Shown: positions 44,365 to 55,532 of the stretch, one piece after another | How the letters are laid out: each line of letters opens with the position of its first letter | Position numbering within the stretch: position 1 is the first letter of the stretch | Assembly: GCA_004802705.1 (NCBI GenBank) | Contig: SGPL01000109.1 | Span: forward strand, 1-64,000 | From: Bondarzewia mesenterica | Taxonomy: Eukaryota > Basidiomycota > Agaricomycetes > Russulales > Bondarzewiaceae | Direction of reading: 5' to 3' | DNA length: 64,000 bases | Position numbers and translations under genes: made by a program | The notes under the pieces: model-generated | What the model was told of the DNA's origin: nothing | Databases searched by the model: none | What the model saw: the letters and a program-made list of their open reading frames with translations, nothing else

Positions 44365-47300
44365 CTATCGTCCGGCTTTTGCAGTACCGTGTGATGCGAG
44401 TGTGTCGGTCGGTGCGCCATCCTTTGCCCTTCCGGTTGGTACGATGGAAGGTACCAATTCAAATTGATTCAATGGCGGGGTCTGCGTATGTTCTGTCAGG
44501 ACGGGTGGTTCATGCACGCATCGGACAATTTGGACACCGTGAGGGGATGACGGCGAAGTGGACAATGGCGATGCATCGTACTGAGAGCTGTTGGAAGAAG
44601 GCACAGGTGACAGGCTACCAGTGGATGCTGACGGGCGAGGAGACATTGACCCTCGATGCTTAATGACCGGAGCGTGGTCCTCAGGAAAGAAGTGTGAGGA
44701 CATAGGTGATCTCGTCCGCGACCTCGACCTTGATGATGATGCAACGTCATAAGATGACTGCACAAAGTGCGATGTGCCGGCGGGCGGTGTCGGAGCGAGG
44801 ATGGTGGCAGCAGAATGCGAATGCGAATGCGATGGGGCAGCAGAAAAAGGCATATGCAACGTGGGTGTGGCAGAAGGCGAAGGGCCAGGGCCAGTGTCCA
44901 AAGTTTGCCCCATGGCCTCTGGTGAGTCTACACGACGCTTGTTGCTGATCGGTGCGTGAATGAACTCCTGTGATTCACGAGGACGTGAGGACAGCGTCAC
45001 TCCTCCCTGGCGTTGTGAAAGCTGATATTGGTGAAGCATTGCAGGAGTTGGATATACGGCAACGTTGCGGGGTATATGTTCCTTGGTACGGTCGGTTTGG
45101 TAGAATACATGCGGTATTTGATTAATTTGAGGGCTTGCTTCCAATGTTGAAGGTGGAAGAGGTGTCATATGCGTTACTGGGATGAAAGATGGAGGGGTAT
45201 TGCGATTCACCGATGTTCTTGGAGGGCCAGATATTGACCGTCTCGGAGAATTCAACCTGGACGCTTTGGTGAAACGCCCGGAATACCTCGGGGCGATGGC
45301 TGGTGTCCCCGCACCAGACTCTTCAACCAGCCGAGCCCATTGACGGCCGCGAATAGATGGTGGGAGAAGAGGGCTCCCGCCACCGACTGGATAAGGACCA
45401 AACGCTCCCGGGTCGGGGGAGCTGATATAGCCAGGGGATGGCGCCTGAGGGGACGATGGCGACATGCTTGGTAGGGACTCTGCGATGCCAGGCGCTCGAA
45501 TTCGGATGGTATGTGACGACGGCTGTTCAGACAGTGACTGAACAGATCGTACCTCATCACCCTCGAAATGTTCGTCGTCAGTGAGGATTTCGCTATTGTT
45601 TGACGAGGACGCATAAGCAGTTTCCTGTTCCCGCGCGTCCGTTGAAGACGTCGCTAAAGCAAGTCCCAATCCAAGGCGGTTTTCGAATGATGTATGATCA
45701 GCCAAGGGCGCTTCAGGAGGAGGGGGGCTAGTCCACCTGCCCCGCCTGGCGGCCATGTGTTCTGGCGGTGACCTAGAAGGACCTGCCTGCACACTCGGCG
45801 AGATTGGAACGGGACCAGTGATCTGTGAAGGAGATATTCGATCTGGAATAGCCATCTGTACTTCAATCGGTCGCATGGGGCTGCTGCCAACCGTATATGG
45901 TATTTGAGGAGGTATGGGGGACAGTCGTGGCGGAATGAATGTAGTGTTTGATGTCGCAGAAGGTCCTAAGGCCTGTACTCTCTCCTCGCACAGCTGTGCA
46001 ATAGCAACTACAGCGCGCTCTGGTCGACTTGCCAAGATGCGGGAAGCCCGCATGAACTCTCCACGGATCTGCAGATCTAGATTAAGATCACGCCTTGGAT
46101 GAAGGACGTAGATCAACCCACTGTATACAGGCCGTCTCTTGTAACGCAACGAGCGACGTTGAAATTAGTCTCAAATGGGTCCTATAACATGGTCGGTCAT
46201 TATACACACACTTCGCAAAGTAGATCAGAACCATACCTCAATGCAGAGACGATTTGGTTCGCGTGAATCCTTGTACCGCCCGTTATCGAGCTATCGAAAT
46301 GTGAGATAAATCATAAGAGATGATCGAAGCAGTACGGACATCATTTTGCCAACCCTTGCTCTCTTTCTTGAGGAGGCCAGCCCTTATCGATGCCACTCCG
46401 GTATTGTACAAGAAATCGCGAGAGAAATATTTGAAGAAATCAACCAATCTGTTTGACGACACATCAGAATGATGGCTGATGGAGGACGCAAAAACACTAA
46501 CAGCTGAGCAACGCTTTCGGTATTTGCAGACTGCCATCTTTGCCGGAGAAGGTCGATGTCGTCAAAAAACCTGAAATTACGAGGGTCAAACCGATTGGCG
46601 TGTGGCAAACCGTCTTGACGTACCAAGTATTATTCCCACCGATGTGCGTGTCCGCCTGCTGAAATGTTATTATCTAAGATTCACTACGTCACGAAAACGC
46701 ACATGTGATATAGGACGCAAAGGAGGCATTTGCTGCAGATTTGGAAGGACTGGTGGGTTTTTGACGTGGACGAGGAAGTATATAACCAGGAGAACATAGC
46801 CATATGACGAGAGAGTCCCCTTATACGGCGAGTTGATCTTTCTGTGATAAGAATCCGATTGAGTGATCGACTCTTGAGAGGATGTGGCTTTAACTCACCG
46901 ACGTTTGCACCATACCTTTACTACACAAATTAAGCTAGGTCAATGAAGACCACGCCAATTAGACGAAGAAATACTCACGAAAAAAGAACCAATGTCCGGA
47001 CACGCGTCGGATCGATCATAGCATAACAATACAGCAGACGAGTGTTTTCCAGGGCAAGTCTATTCTCGAAGCCAATATCGCAAGCGATGCCGAGAGGAAG
47101 GCCTGGTGAAGGATCGAGGGATAATTTGACGATGGGTATTCGGGCGTGAGGCAAAGGCTTTACGTGGAATTTTGTCTCTGAGATGCAGGTTGATTATGTG
47201 AGCACTGTGGGTTGATCGACGAGGACGAATACTCACCTCGCTCGAGTAAATCCCCTAGCATCGTTACAAGGTCGGCGGCAGCAAGACGTTCATCGGAGTC

Positions 47301-47662
47301 AATCAAGCAGCATAGATCCATATCTACATATCTCGACAATAAGGTATTAGTATAAAGGTATAAAAAAGATACTCACCAGAATTGCGTAGACTGAAGCCAT
47401 TCGCAGTACTCCCGAAGGAGAGTAAACGGCTGTCAGGCTCAATAGTACGAATGAGTCGCTCGAGCAGCTTCCGGACATCTTCCTTAACAGCGAGCTCCTC
47501 AGCGGTGGGAAGTAATTGGATAACGAAATCGAAAAGGCACTGCGACAGGTCCGCGACAAAATGTTGGCGAGAAGCCTGTCTGCGCGGGGTCGGAGGGTTG
47601 GCAGTAGCCAGGTGCTGAGACATTCCTTGAGAGCTTTTAATGCTCGGGGTATAGACAGCCAT
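44365..47662 (-). CDS. Cid1-type terminal uridylyl/poly(A) nucleotidyltransferase
   Basis: Adds U or A residues to RNA 3' ends. The start MAVYTPSIKSSQGMSQHL leads into a pol beta-like catalytic domain: LLSFGSTANGFSLRNS then DMDLCCLID (the GS...DxD metal-binding motif) and IACDIGFENRLAL (third Asp). Then come [30 protein letters not shown] and a PAP-associated domain (LVDFFKYFSRDFLYNTG, LCIEDPFETNFNVAR, YTIRGEFMRASRIL). A C-terminal tail of about 560 residues is Ser/Pro-rich and apparently disordered (polyserine and SPSSPQAPSP), much longer than in fission yeast Cid1. Introns sit in the first half; the long 3' exon ends at 44365. Whether it favours UTP or ATP depends on a His in the PAP-associated domain that I cannot place with certainty. 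An upstream in-frame start at 47764 is possible. Confidence 0.9.
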
Positions 47663-48127
47663 GTCCAAGTAACGAATGTTGAGGAGCAGCGACCCCGGTG
47701 TGAAGAAACAAGAGGGTGGCCTTGTAAACGACGTCGAGCCTGTCGCTGCACTGATCGTGGCCAACGGAATCCTCCGCGTTATACGTAGCTCGTCTAATTA
47801 CAAAACGACGCGCCGTATAAGGAAATCCCTCCATGGAGCATGCCACTCGCCCAGCGGCCGGCATGAGGCCGTGAAATAGCACCGACCACTAGAGGCCTAC
47901 CTGTTACAGCCTGTTACCAAGACAGACCCATTCGCATGTTCCCCGAGGAGTGTCCGAAGTTCGAAGCTGAAACGCTAAGTCTGGTTCACTTACCCGTATT
48001 GGAAGATTGGGCGGGCACACAACCAATATCGGAAAAAAAATGAACTGCAATTTTTTTTGCTATTTCTCAGTCTTTTTTTTCTACTTCTCCCTATTTTCTC
48101 TTCTACCCCCACTTAGAAACATATGGG
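47663..48127. other. Intergenic between Cid1-type gene and PAN3
   Basis: Promoter of the Cid1-type gene and 3' flank of PAN3. Holds a T-rich tract (48050-48110). The frame upstream of 47662 stays open to 47764 but reads poorly as protein. Confidence 0.5.
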
Positions 48128-50949
48128 CTACAACGACGAGAGATTATCTACGGGCCAATTCACTGGCCAAATACGGCGCAAGGGCTGTTCAGTCAAAGGC
48201 TCATCGCGAGAAGGAATGACGGTGGATACGTACGAAAAAGCCGATTCGATGCAGACCTTGACGTCTTTGTAGCTCACTACCAGCACACTCTGTTCGTCAC
48301 GGGAAATCAACATGATCCGTTCGTCAGTCCCGGCATCCAACTGCACCTTGAGATCAGCTTCATAGAATGCAAGGGACGGACTGAAAATCAGGTTAGATAA
48401 GTGCCACGCACCTTGCTTAGGCATGTCAGAACATGGGACAGATTGACTACCGGGTTGCCCTGTTCATCGACCTGATGGAATACGTAGTCCCGGAACAACT
48501 TGATGATGTATCGATCACCAGTCTCTGACCAACGCGGATCGCGAGCAAATCTACAAAAACCAATGAGCTTTCTTCCGTGCAAAGGGAGTAAATCAACACA
48601 CTCTGGTCTTTCGTTGATGAAGCCGAACTTGCACAACAAGCGCACCAGACGTGCGTTCTCTAGTTCAGACATGAGTTCACCCTCGAGATGGTCCATGCCA
48701 CTGTAGAAAATGCGTCACAGCGTGTTCATGGCCAGAGGGAAGATTTGAAGGCGCACTTCTGGAAATCATCCATCTCAGTGAACAGCCTAGGTCCGATCAT
48801 GTCATATAGTTGCCCAATATTCTTGAGAACAATATACATTATTAGTAATGCGCTCGACAACAGCATCATAGGAAAGGACATAGAACACACCTTGTGCGTG
48901 CCGGGTTTGCTTAGACAGAACAACGCTACATTCTTAACGTCCCCACTATAGAGCTTGCTCATCAGATCGAGAGTCTTGGGTATGTTGCTGACTGCAGCAA
49001 CATTGGTGCAGCATAGAGCGAAAATCAGTTTTCCAAACATCATCAGATCTTCATGTTGCAGCATGGTAATCAAGGGAGACCCTGCAGCCGATACGAGATT
49101 TGTGCTGGTACCGTTCGTGGGTGTGCCGGGGGCAATAGGCGCCGAATGTGCAGGATTGTAGGTGAGCACGTCGGCGAGACCACAAGACGCGATGCGAACC
49201 CTGCAAATCATTCCCCATTTGAAACACTGTGTAAGTCATAATATACGAAGAAGTGGATAGGTGCGCACCGGTTTTTCCCAGTCACAAGAACCTTCGTGAC
49301 GTCAATCATGCGCACCGCCAAACCCTTGGCATGTACGACCTTGATAGCACTAGCAATTTGGACAATATAACTCCAAATTGTACGTTCCGGAATATGATGT
49401 GATGGGACCTGCAATCTTCCGTTCTGAAACGTTGGCGATTTGGGCTTGATGTGAGCATCGTAGAGAGTGACGGCATTTGGATGGTAAGTGTAAGCTACAA
49501 CCAAAGCTAGGTATGATTTAGTTGAGTCAAAAAGTATCAAGAGCGTGAGAAGAAACAGGACGTACAGTTATCGCCGAAGGAGCGCGTGGTAAAGGCTTCG
49601 TGCACAGAGACGATGTTCGGATGTCGGATCTGGGACCATTGCTCAATCGCAGTGAATGCCGCCTGATGCATGAGTCGGTAGTCTTGAAACGTCCGTCAGA
49701 ATATTAAGTACAATTCATTATGCGTGGCATTCAACGCACTCTCGACTCGTCTCAATGCGTAACCCCTATCATCTTTCCCAGTGGCGCGATAAACCGTACT
49801 ATACCAAGTCCCAAACTTTCGTCGTTCCCCAGTGGTGTTTTCCAGAGGAACGAGGGTGTGGTATCCCTGCAGCTCTTCGGGAAGATTGAGTCCAGGAGCA
49901 GGTGCAGTGCGAAGGGTTTCTGAGTGCTGCTGAAGATCAGTACGTAGAGTGGGAGAAATGAAGTGGGAGGTGGGCGGCGATGGCGGAGGAAGTGAGTAAA
50001 GGTGGTAGCTGAGCTACGGAACGGAATAGTTCGAGGATTAGGGAACGCAGATAAGGGGGGGAGGTAATAGCATACGGGTGCTTGCATGAAAGTCGGTTGA
50101 GGAGGATAGTAGTCCATGACGTGGCCGCCTTCATATTCGGAAGACATCATCATCTGCGATTTAGGGTCAAACTCGAGACCGTAATGAACCCGAAGCAGCT
50201 AAGATGAAAACGTACGTCTTGCATTTGGGACGACAGATCATCGGCAGATAGTGGGCCTTGGCCATTCTCGCTGTCATAGTAATAGTTGGGATCGTAAGGT
50301 TCGTGCACATCATACTCAGCCGGGGGAGGCGAAGAGGACAGATTAGACCTGCGGATCATTAGTATGATCATACTGAAAACACTGGCATAAACCTTACGCA
50401 TTCAAAGGAGACTGGGCCTGCGCACGAGTCGGCGTAGGGGAGGTAGGAGGGAGCGAAGAGGCTCTAGGTATGAATACAGGAGCGTTAACCGCCTGTGAGA
50501 GCGTTCCGCTGGAAGGCGTCTGCGGCTGAGAACTGCAGGTACATGAGAACTGAAAGATCAGAGAGCTCCGAAATCGCTCACGGGGGCGGGGGCGGGGGTG
50601 TGGTAGCGCGCTTCAAAAAAATCAGTGTGGGATATTAACGCAAGAGATCAGACGCACCGGCGGATGATAATAGATACAGCCTTTGTCTTGAAATTTACAA
50701 GATCTGACGCACTGTTGCAGTCCCAAGCATAGAGAACGAGGAAGACGATGCCTACCCGTAGATGAGAATATTCCTACACTGGCGCTGAGTTGAATCTAGA
50801 CACGCGTCAGAAGCATTGCTACGCCGGAAGATGAAGAGGTATCCCCGACCTTTTTTGGAGGGAGTTCTGGGCTGATCGTCTTGACTTGAAGGGGCAACAA
50901 TTTTTACAGCTGCATTGGAGGAATATGGCTGATGAAAGAACGACGACAT
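48128..50949 (-). CDS. PAN3: PAN2-PAN3 deadenylase regulatory subunit PAN3
   Basis: Recruits the PAN2 exonuclease to poly(A) tails with poly(A)-binding protein. It starts [11 protein letters not shown], then [14 protein letters not shown] and a CCCH zinc finger (QCRNILIYG, then [13 protein letters not shown]; spacing C-x8-C-x6-C-x3-H), as in PAN3. The middle is Pro/Ser/Tyr-rich. The pseudokinase follows: [92 protein letters not shown]. Then the C-terminal knob: [83 protein letters not shown]. Multiple short introns. The last residues are uncertain: an intron after ESAFS would end the gene at 48160 instead. Divergent from TFIIE beta (178 bases). Confidence 0.93.
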
Positions 50950-51127
50950 ATTGGGGTTGTCGAGGGTCGTCGTCGTTGCCTGCAGCGGCAGCCAGCAGGA
51001 CTTTTGGGTCGACTTGGCCAAGTTGGATGAGGCTATTATACATCGACCTAAATACGAGCAAATAGCCACCCATTTCGGGAGCGAGATCCAACAATTCTCC
51101 TGCCCACTCATCTTGCCACTCACCATC
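50950..51127. promoter_or_regulatory. Divergent promoter, PAN3 / TFIIE beta
   Basis: 178 bases separating two divergent start codons, so the promoters must overlap. No TATA box seen. Confidence 0.5.
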
Positions 51128-52289
51128 ATGACCAGCCTCGCTCGCGACGCTGCGGCATTCAAATCAACCCTTCAGTCTGTTGATACAAAGTCATGGCATT
51201 CTTCTTCTTTGCCATCTCAGTCAGCGCCTCAGGAGCATGATCACGCTGGGAAGAAAAAGAAACGACCAAAGCCAAGCATGTCTTGTCTTCATGACTTTTT
51301 CGCTTTACAGAGTCATTGACGTTCTCTCGCGGAAGATATCGTCTATTCCCAGCCTGCCGACACTGGCACAGGTACCAATGTGAACACACAGCTTCTCTAC
51401 GCTGTCAACCATCTCAAAGTATGGCAGATGACGTTTCTCTTATTTCTTTGCGGAATTGACGAGGTGGCAGTCCGTCAACGCACCTATGCGGCTGCAAGAC
51501 CTTGCTATCGTCACAAATACACCTTTAGACACCGACAAAGTTCTCCTCGACAAATTTAGAGCCCACGAGCGCGTCGAATTCGATGCAAAGACCAACCTTT
51601 ACTCCTTCCGAGTATGTAATGGCATGAACACATCTATCCGTTCCGCTAATCTTTTTGTAGCATGACTACAACTTCCGTAACAAAGCGGCGCTCCTCACCG
51701 AAATCCAACGTGCCACGAGACGCGGTGGTGGTCTGTCCATACGGTCGTTAAAGGAATCATGGAAGGATGCACCAGTTGCCATCGAGGAGTTGGAGAAGGA
51801 GGGTGAAGTCTTCGTGACGAGAACACTGAAAGACGGACAGATGAGAATGGTATTTTGGAACGAAGTGAAGGCGGAGAAAGCGCCCGCAAGTGAAGATGCT
51901 GCTACTGAGACAATAGATGGCAATGGGACAGGGCTGAGTGTAGAGAAGGGTGAGCTTCTCCGTTACTTCTCAGAATCTTTGTTGATTGGGTTGCAGAATT
52001 TTACGACCTTTGGCATAATATGGAGGTTCCGAACGAAGTCGACCTGTTAAAGCAACTTGAGAATGGTGTGTTGTCGAATTTATTTAGCTCCTCACTATGT
52101 CCACTGAATTCCATGGCCACTGTAGAAGGTCTGCAGGCGACTGTGGCAGAAGCACCTGTGCCCAAAGCTCCTACAGGCAAGAAGAAGGGCAAGAGAGTTG
52201 GGCCGAGAGACAGGAAGGTGCGGATCACGAACATCCATCTGAAGGGGCAGATCGACTTGAGCAGGGACTATCTTCCTCCTGGCAAGTAA
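51128..52289 (+). CDS. TFA2: Transcription initiation factor TFIIE subunit beta
   Basis: Component of the RNA polymerase II pre-initiation complex; TFIIE recruits and regulates TFIIH. 297 residues in six exons: 51128-51275, 51336-51418, 51471-51611, 51661-51949, 51997-52065 and 52126-52289. It starts MTSLARDAAAFKSTL, has a basic KKKKRPKP patch, then two winged-helix cores: VYSQPADTGTGTNVNTQLLYAVNHLK, and HDYNFRNKAALLTEIQRATRRGGGLSIRSLKESW ... VFVTRTLKDGQMRMVFWN. Then LWHNMEVPNEVDLLKQL and a basic tail (KKKGKRVGPRDRKVRITN, HLKGQIDLSRDY). The first intron only keeps frame and family sequence if it uses a GC donor (GCATGT...GGAAG). Confidence 0.95.
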
Positions 52290-53065
52290 GTCTTGCATGG
52301 TGCTCCCGTGCTGTGAATTGTGCGCGGTTGGTATGGACACTTCTGCGAGTGCATTAAGTATATCTGTATGTATCAACGGTAATATGTAGCAATATATAAT
52401 GGACATCCTGTCTTGATGGCTCGCAAGTGATTGCATGCGTTTCTAGCGGATTTTTCGTCCATCGTGAAGCGTGTGTGAAGGGCAATTGGTCACTAGGTAG
52501 CACTAGGTGTTACTTTGTATCACTGCTTGTCAGGGTGCACATCGACTTGGGGGAAAGTAGTACTGCTACTATCATCCGACTCGAACAGCTGGAATATGCA
52601 ACGTTCAACAATCAACGTATGCGACCAAGATGTAACATTGTCATGTTCAACTGACCATTTCAACAACGGATCCGTACGTACAGTGGGGGGTCGTGTCTAC
52701 TATACTGTTGGTATTGCAGCAAATAGTATGACGGCGTCCTCGAATCCTCGATGGCAATTGAATAATTCAATTGAGCGCTGGGGGCCGACGAGTCCAGGAA
52801 ATGATGCATGATCTAATCAGAACAGCGGGCCGCGCTGCGCAGTGCGGCGGCGTGCGCAGCTTAAGTTCATCAAGATCCAATATGGCCGCCTAACTTACCG
52901 TATCATTGTACACACGAGTCACGACGGGTCCGCTTGAAAAATAGACCTCTGAACCCGAGGTGCGTGTCTGTTCTTTATTTGTCCTATCATACCATCTGCT
53001 TTCAAGTGCACTGATCACTCAGCCTTCCTTTCTTTCTTCCTGTCATCGGACTACTCCTTGTGGCA
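52290..53065. other. Intergenic with a GC-rich island
   Basis: No gene seen. A short GC-rich, partly palindromic stretch (about 52826-52858, CGCTGCGCAGTGCGG) contrasts with the AT-rich surroundings, upstream of the secreted orphan gene. A CT-rich leader lies before 53066. Confidence 0.5.
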
Positions 53066-55123
53066 ATGAAGGCGCTGCAGGCGTTCTCAGTAGGTCTACT
53101 GACGGCTGTCGCGTATGCAGTCCCAAAGCATAGTGACCAAAAAATATTGCGTCCAAGACCTAACACTTTCTCAGACAATTGGAATGTAACCCCCTCCGCA
53201 GATGCGACGGGCAGCTTAATATTCAACAATGTGAACTCGCTCTTGCAGAGATGGCCTAACACGTATTGGAGAAATGGTATATATGCATGACCGTGGTTTT
53301 TGGTGATAACATTGACACTTTTCCTGAAGGCCATACTATTGTGCCTGCGACTATACCCTCTGGGACAATTTTATACCACGGTCGCAGCGACAACGAAGTC
53401 CCCACGAATCCTGAATGGCTCGCTTTCGATTTCGAGCATTCTTACATCTTTTGTCGGGGCCCTTGCTACGTCCTCTCTGTTGCTGCTACTCGCAACCTTC
53501 GTTTGGCATACTTTGATGGCTCCAGTGCCGCCAAAACTACATACGGTTCGATGGATTCACAGGATATTTTCATCTGGGGTTATGTACGTCTCGATAAGAT
53601 GTTCGCGGACCGCGAGAGAATAGATGAGCTTTGTAAATGGGGATCACGGCATGGTATCGACGGATTTGTTAGAATGGAGATGCACTTGTGCGTATCCTTT
53701 TATTTAACCGTTTATTCACCGATCATGATGCTGGATTTTTTATCTGCTTATTTTAGTGAAGTTATGCTATGCGACTTCTCAGAGGGAGTGGAAGTTGTCT
53801 CGCTACTAAACCTCCTTCCTAAAAACGAGGATTTCTCTCCAAGGGACCGTCCCCTCCACCCCCCGGTCATCGATACATTTCGAGAGGACTCGGATGCGCC
53901 ACCGCCCGCGGGCAAGGAGCGCGAGATTCCCGGCCGCTTCAGAAATATGTTCTCTGGTGACAGGATTCGCATGCCTGGCTCTTTCCTTGGCCGTTTGAGG
54001 CGCCAACAGGGATATTTTAACAGCCCCCCTTCCAACCTTCCATCTAGCGGCCCTCCTGTTCCTCCTCATGACCGGCCTTTCGACTTTGCTGGTGGGCGTC
54101 CTGAAGCCTTTCCTGGCGGTCCTCCTGAAGGACCAGGAGGTCCTGGCAGACCTGGACGTGAACCTCCTAGGCATATTCCTCAGGATCCCCCCAAAGGATG
54201 GAAGGGAAAACTACCTAGCATGTCAGCGAGCGGCTTTGAAGTTGTGCACGCCGGCTCCTGGCATGATCGTGCGCCAGGGGAGACCCGCGTACACCTCGAC
54301 TACTCTCGTCTTGTCACACTGTATGACCCTTCGCTTCTTAGCCTGGTCGAGGCTCGCCGCGGAGAGACTCATTTTCAGCACCGTCTGCTTAATATTTCCG
54401 CCAGTGACACCAAACGTGTGGGAAAGGAAATTGCAGAGGTGTTCACGCGGGATGAAAGCATCAAGGGGAGTGGTGTTGATTGGAGTAGCGTGACAAGAGT
54501 GGTTGTAGAGCGTTATGGCGAGCGGCTGGACTTGCTGAAATACCTCCTGGAGCCAACCACATTTTCCAACATCACAGAACAATCCGAGCTCTTCCGCGCG
54601 CAACTTTTGATCATGCTCAGTCCATATATGGTCACCCATGCCGTCCCAGACGAGGGTAGCAAGCCCACCGTAGACGTTGCATGGCTTTCCCCTGTCGTGC
54701 ATTATTGTTCGACCACGCAGACCTCGCATATTCGGCGCGATACGCTGACTTCGCAGGAGGAGAAAATTCTGGCTGCGGTCGAAGAGACACTGCATGAGAT
54801 TTGCAGGGTTTTGGGGGTGATGTGGGTCCACGCGTTTGATATTGAGACGGCTACTGAGCAGCTATTGGGCGAATTGGTGAAGGGATGGAGGGAACAGGTT
54901 AAGAGTCTCATGAATTGGCTCGACTGGTCGATGTGGGTTCGATGCGAATCTGCATGCGGTCCGGAGGTAGGTTCAAGTGATTCCAGCTTCAAACCTTTTT
55001 TTTCTAATCCCTTATATTCGACAGAGCATCTGCCACATCCCAACATGGCCTTTCCGTTCTGACGAAGATCCAAATGATATGACCCCGCGTTGTGTGCGGC
55101 GCATTGCTCCATATACCTGGTAG
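53066..55123 (+). CDS. Large secreted orphan protein of Agaricomycete family
   Basis: 625 residues in four exons: 53066-53276, 53330-53687, 53757-54966 and 55025-55123, with consistent phases. A signal peptide (MKALQAFSVGLLTAVAYA) precedes residues 60-220 with GHTIVPATIPSGTILYHGR, NPEWLAFDFEHSYIFCRGPCYVL, TRNLRLAYFDGSSAAK, MDSQDIFIWGYV, CKWGSRHGIDGFVRMEM and FEVMLCDFSEGVEVVS. The middle is a Pro/Gly-rich linker with PPEGPGGPGRPG. A helical C-terminal domain follows (WHDRAPGETRVHLDYSRLVTLYDP, FEXTATEQLL-like helices) and ends RCVRRIAPYTW. I recall this architecture from Agaricomycete genomes as uncharacterised. The LYHG and later E-x-S-Y-x-F pattern is reminiscent of ADP-ribosyltransferase cores, but that is only a hypothesis. 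ATG at 53066 is the first usable start. Confidence 0.8.
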
Positions 55124-55532
55124 AATAAGCATCTCGTTTTCAACTAGACACTGTCGGCTACTATCGGATCTGTTTTGATATCATGCTTGATACCATATTG
55201 CTATAAACGTTTTTGTCTTTTTACATTGTCTAAAGACCATCATATGTCCAGAATCTTTCATCTTTTTATGTTTTTTCCTCCTGAGTCAGTGTTCCTATGT
55301 CACCCACTCACAAGCGCACTGTCTCGGCCATGAACACAGATGTCTACACAGGTGCAGGCCTGAATTCAACGTTCAACATTTATGGAAGAACGTTTGAAGA
55401 TGCTCAGATAAGATAATAGCGACCGGCGATCTCCGAATGCACTTCAGCTGCTGATTTCTCGAGAGGAGGCGAATTTTGCACCAAAAGCTCCAACTAGCTC
55501 TGACATCGTTCTCGACAACGACGCTGACGGCG
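55124..55532. other. Intergenic, no gene seen
   Basis: T-rich 3' flank of the secreted orphan gene and promoter of the cytidylyltransferase gene. Nothing else recognised. Confidence 0.5.
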
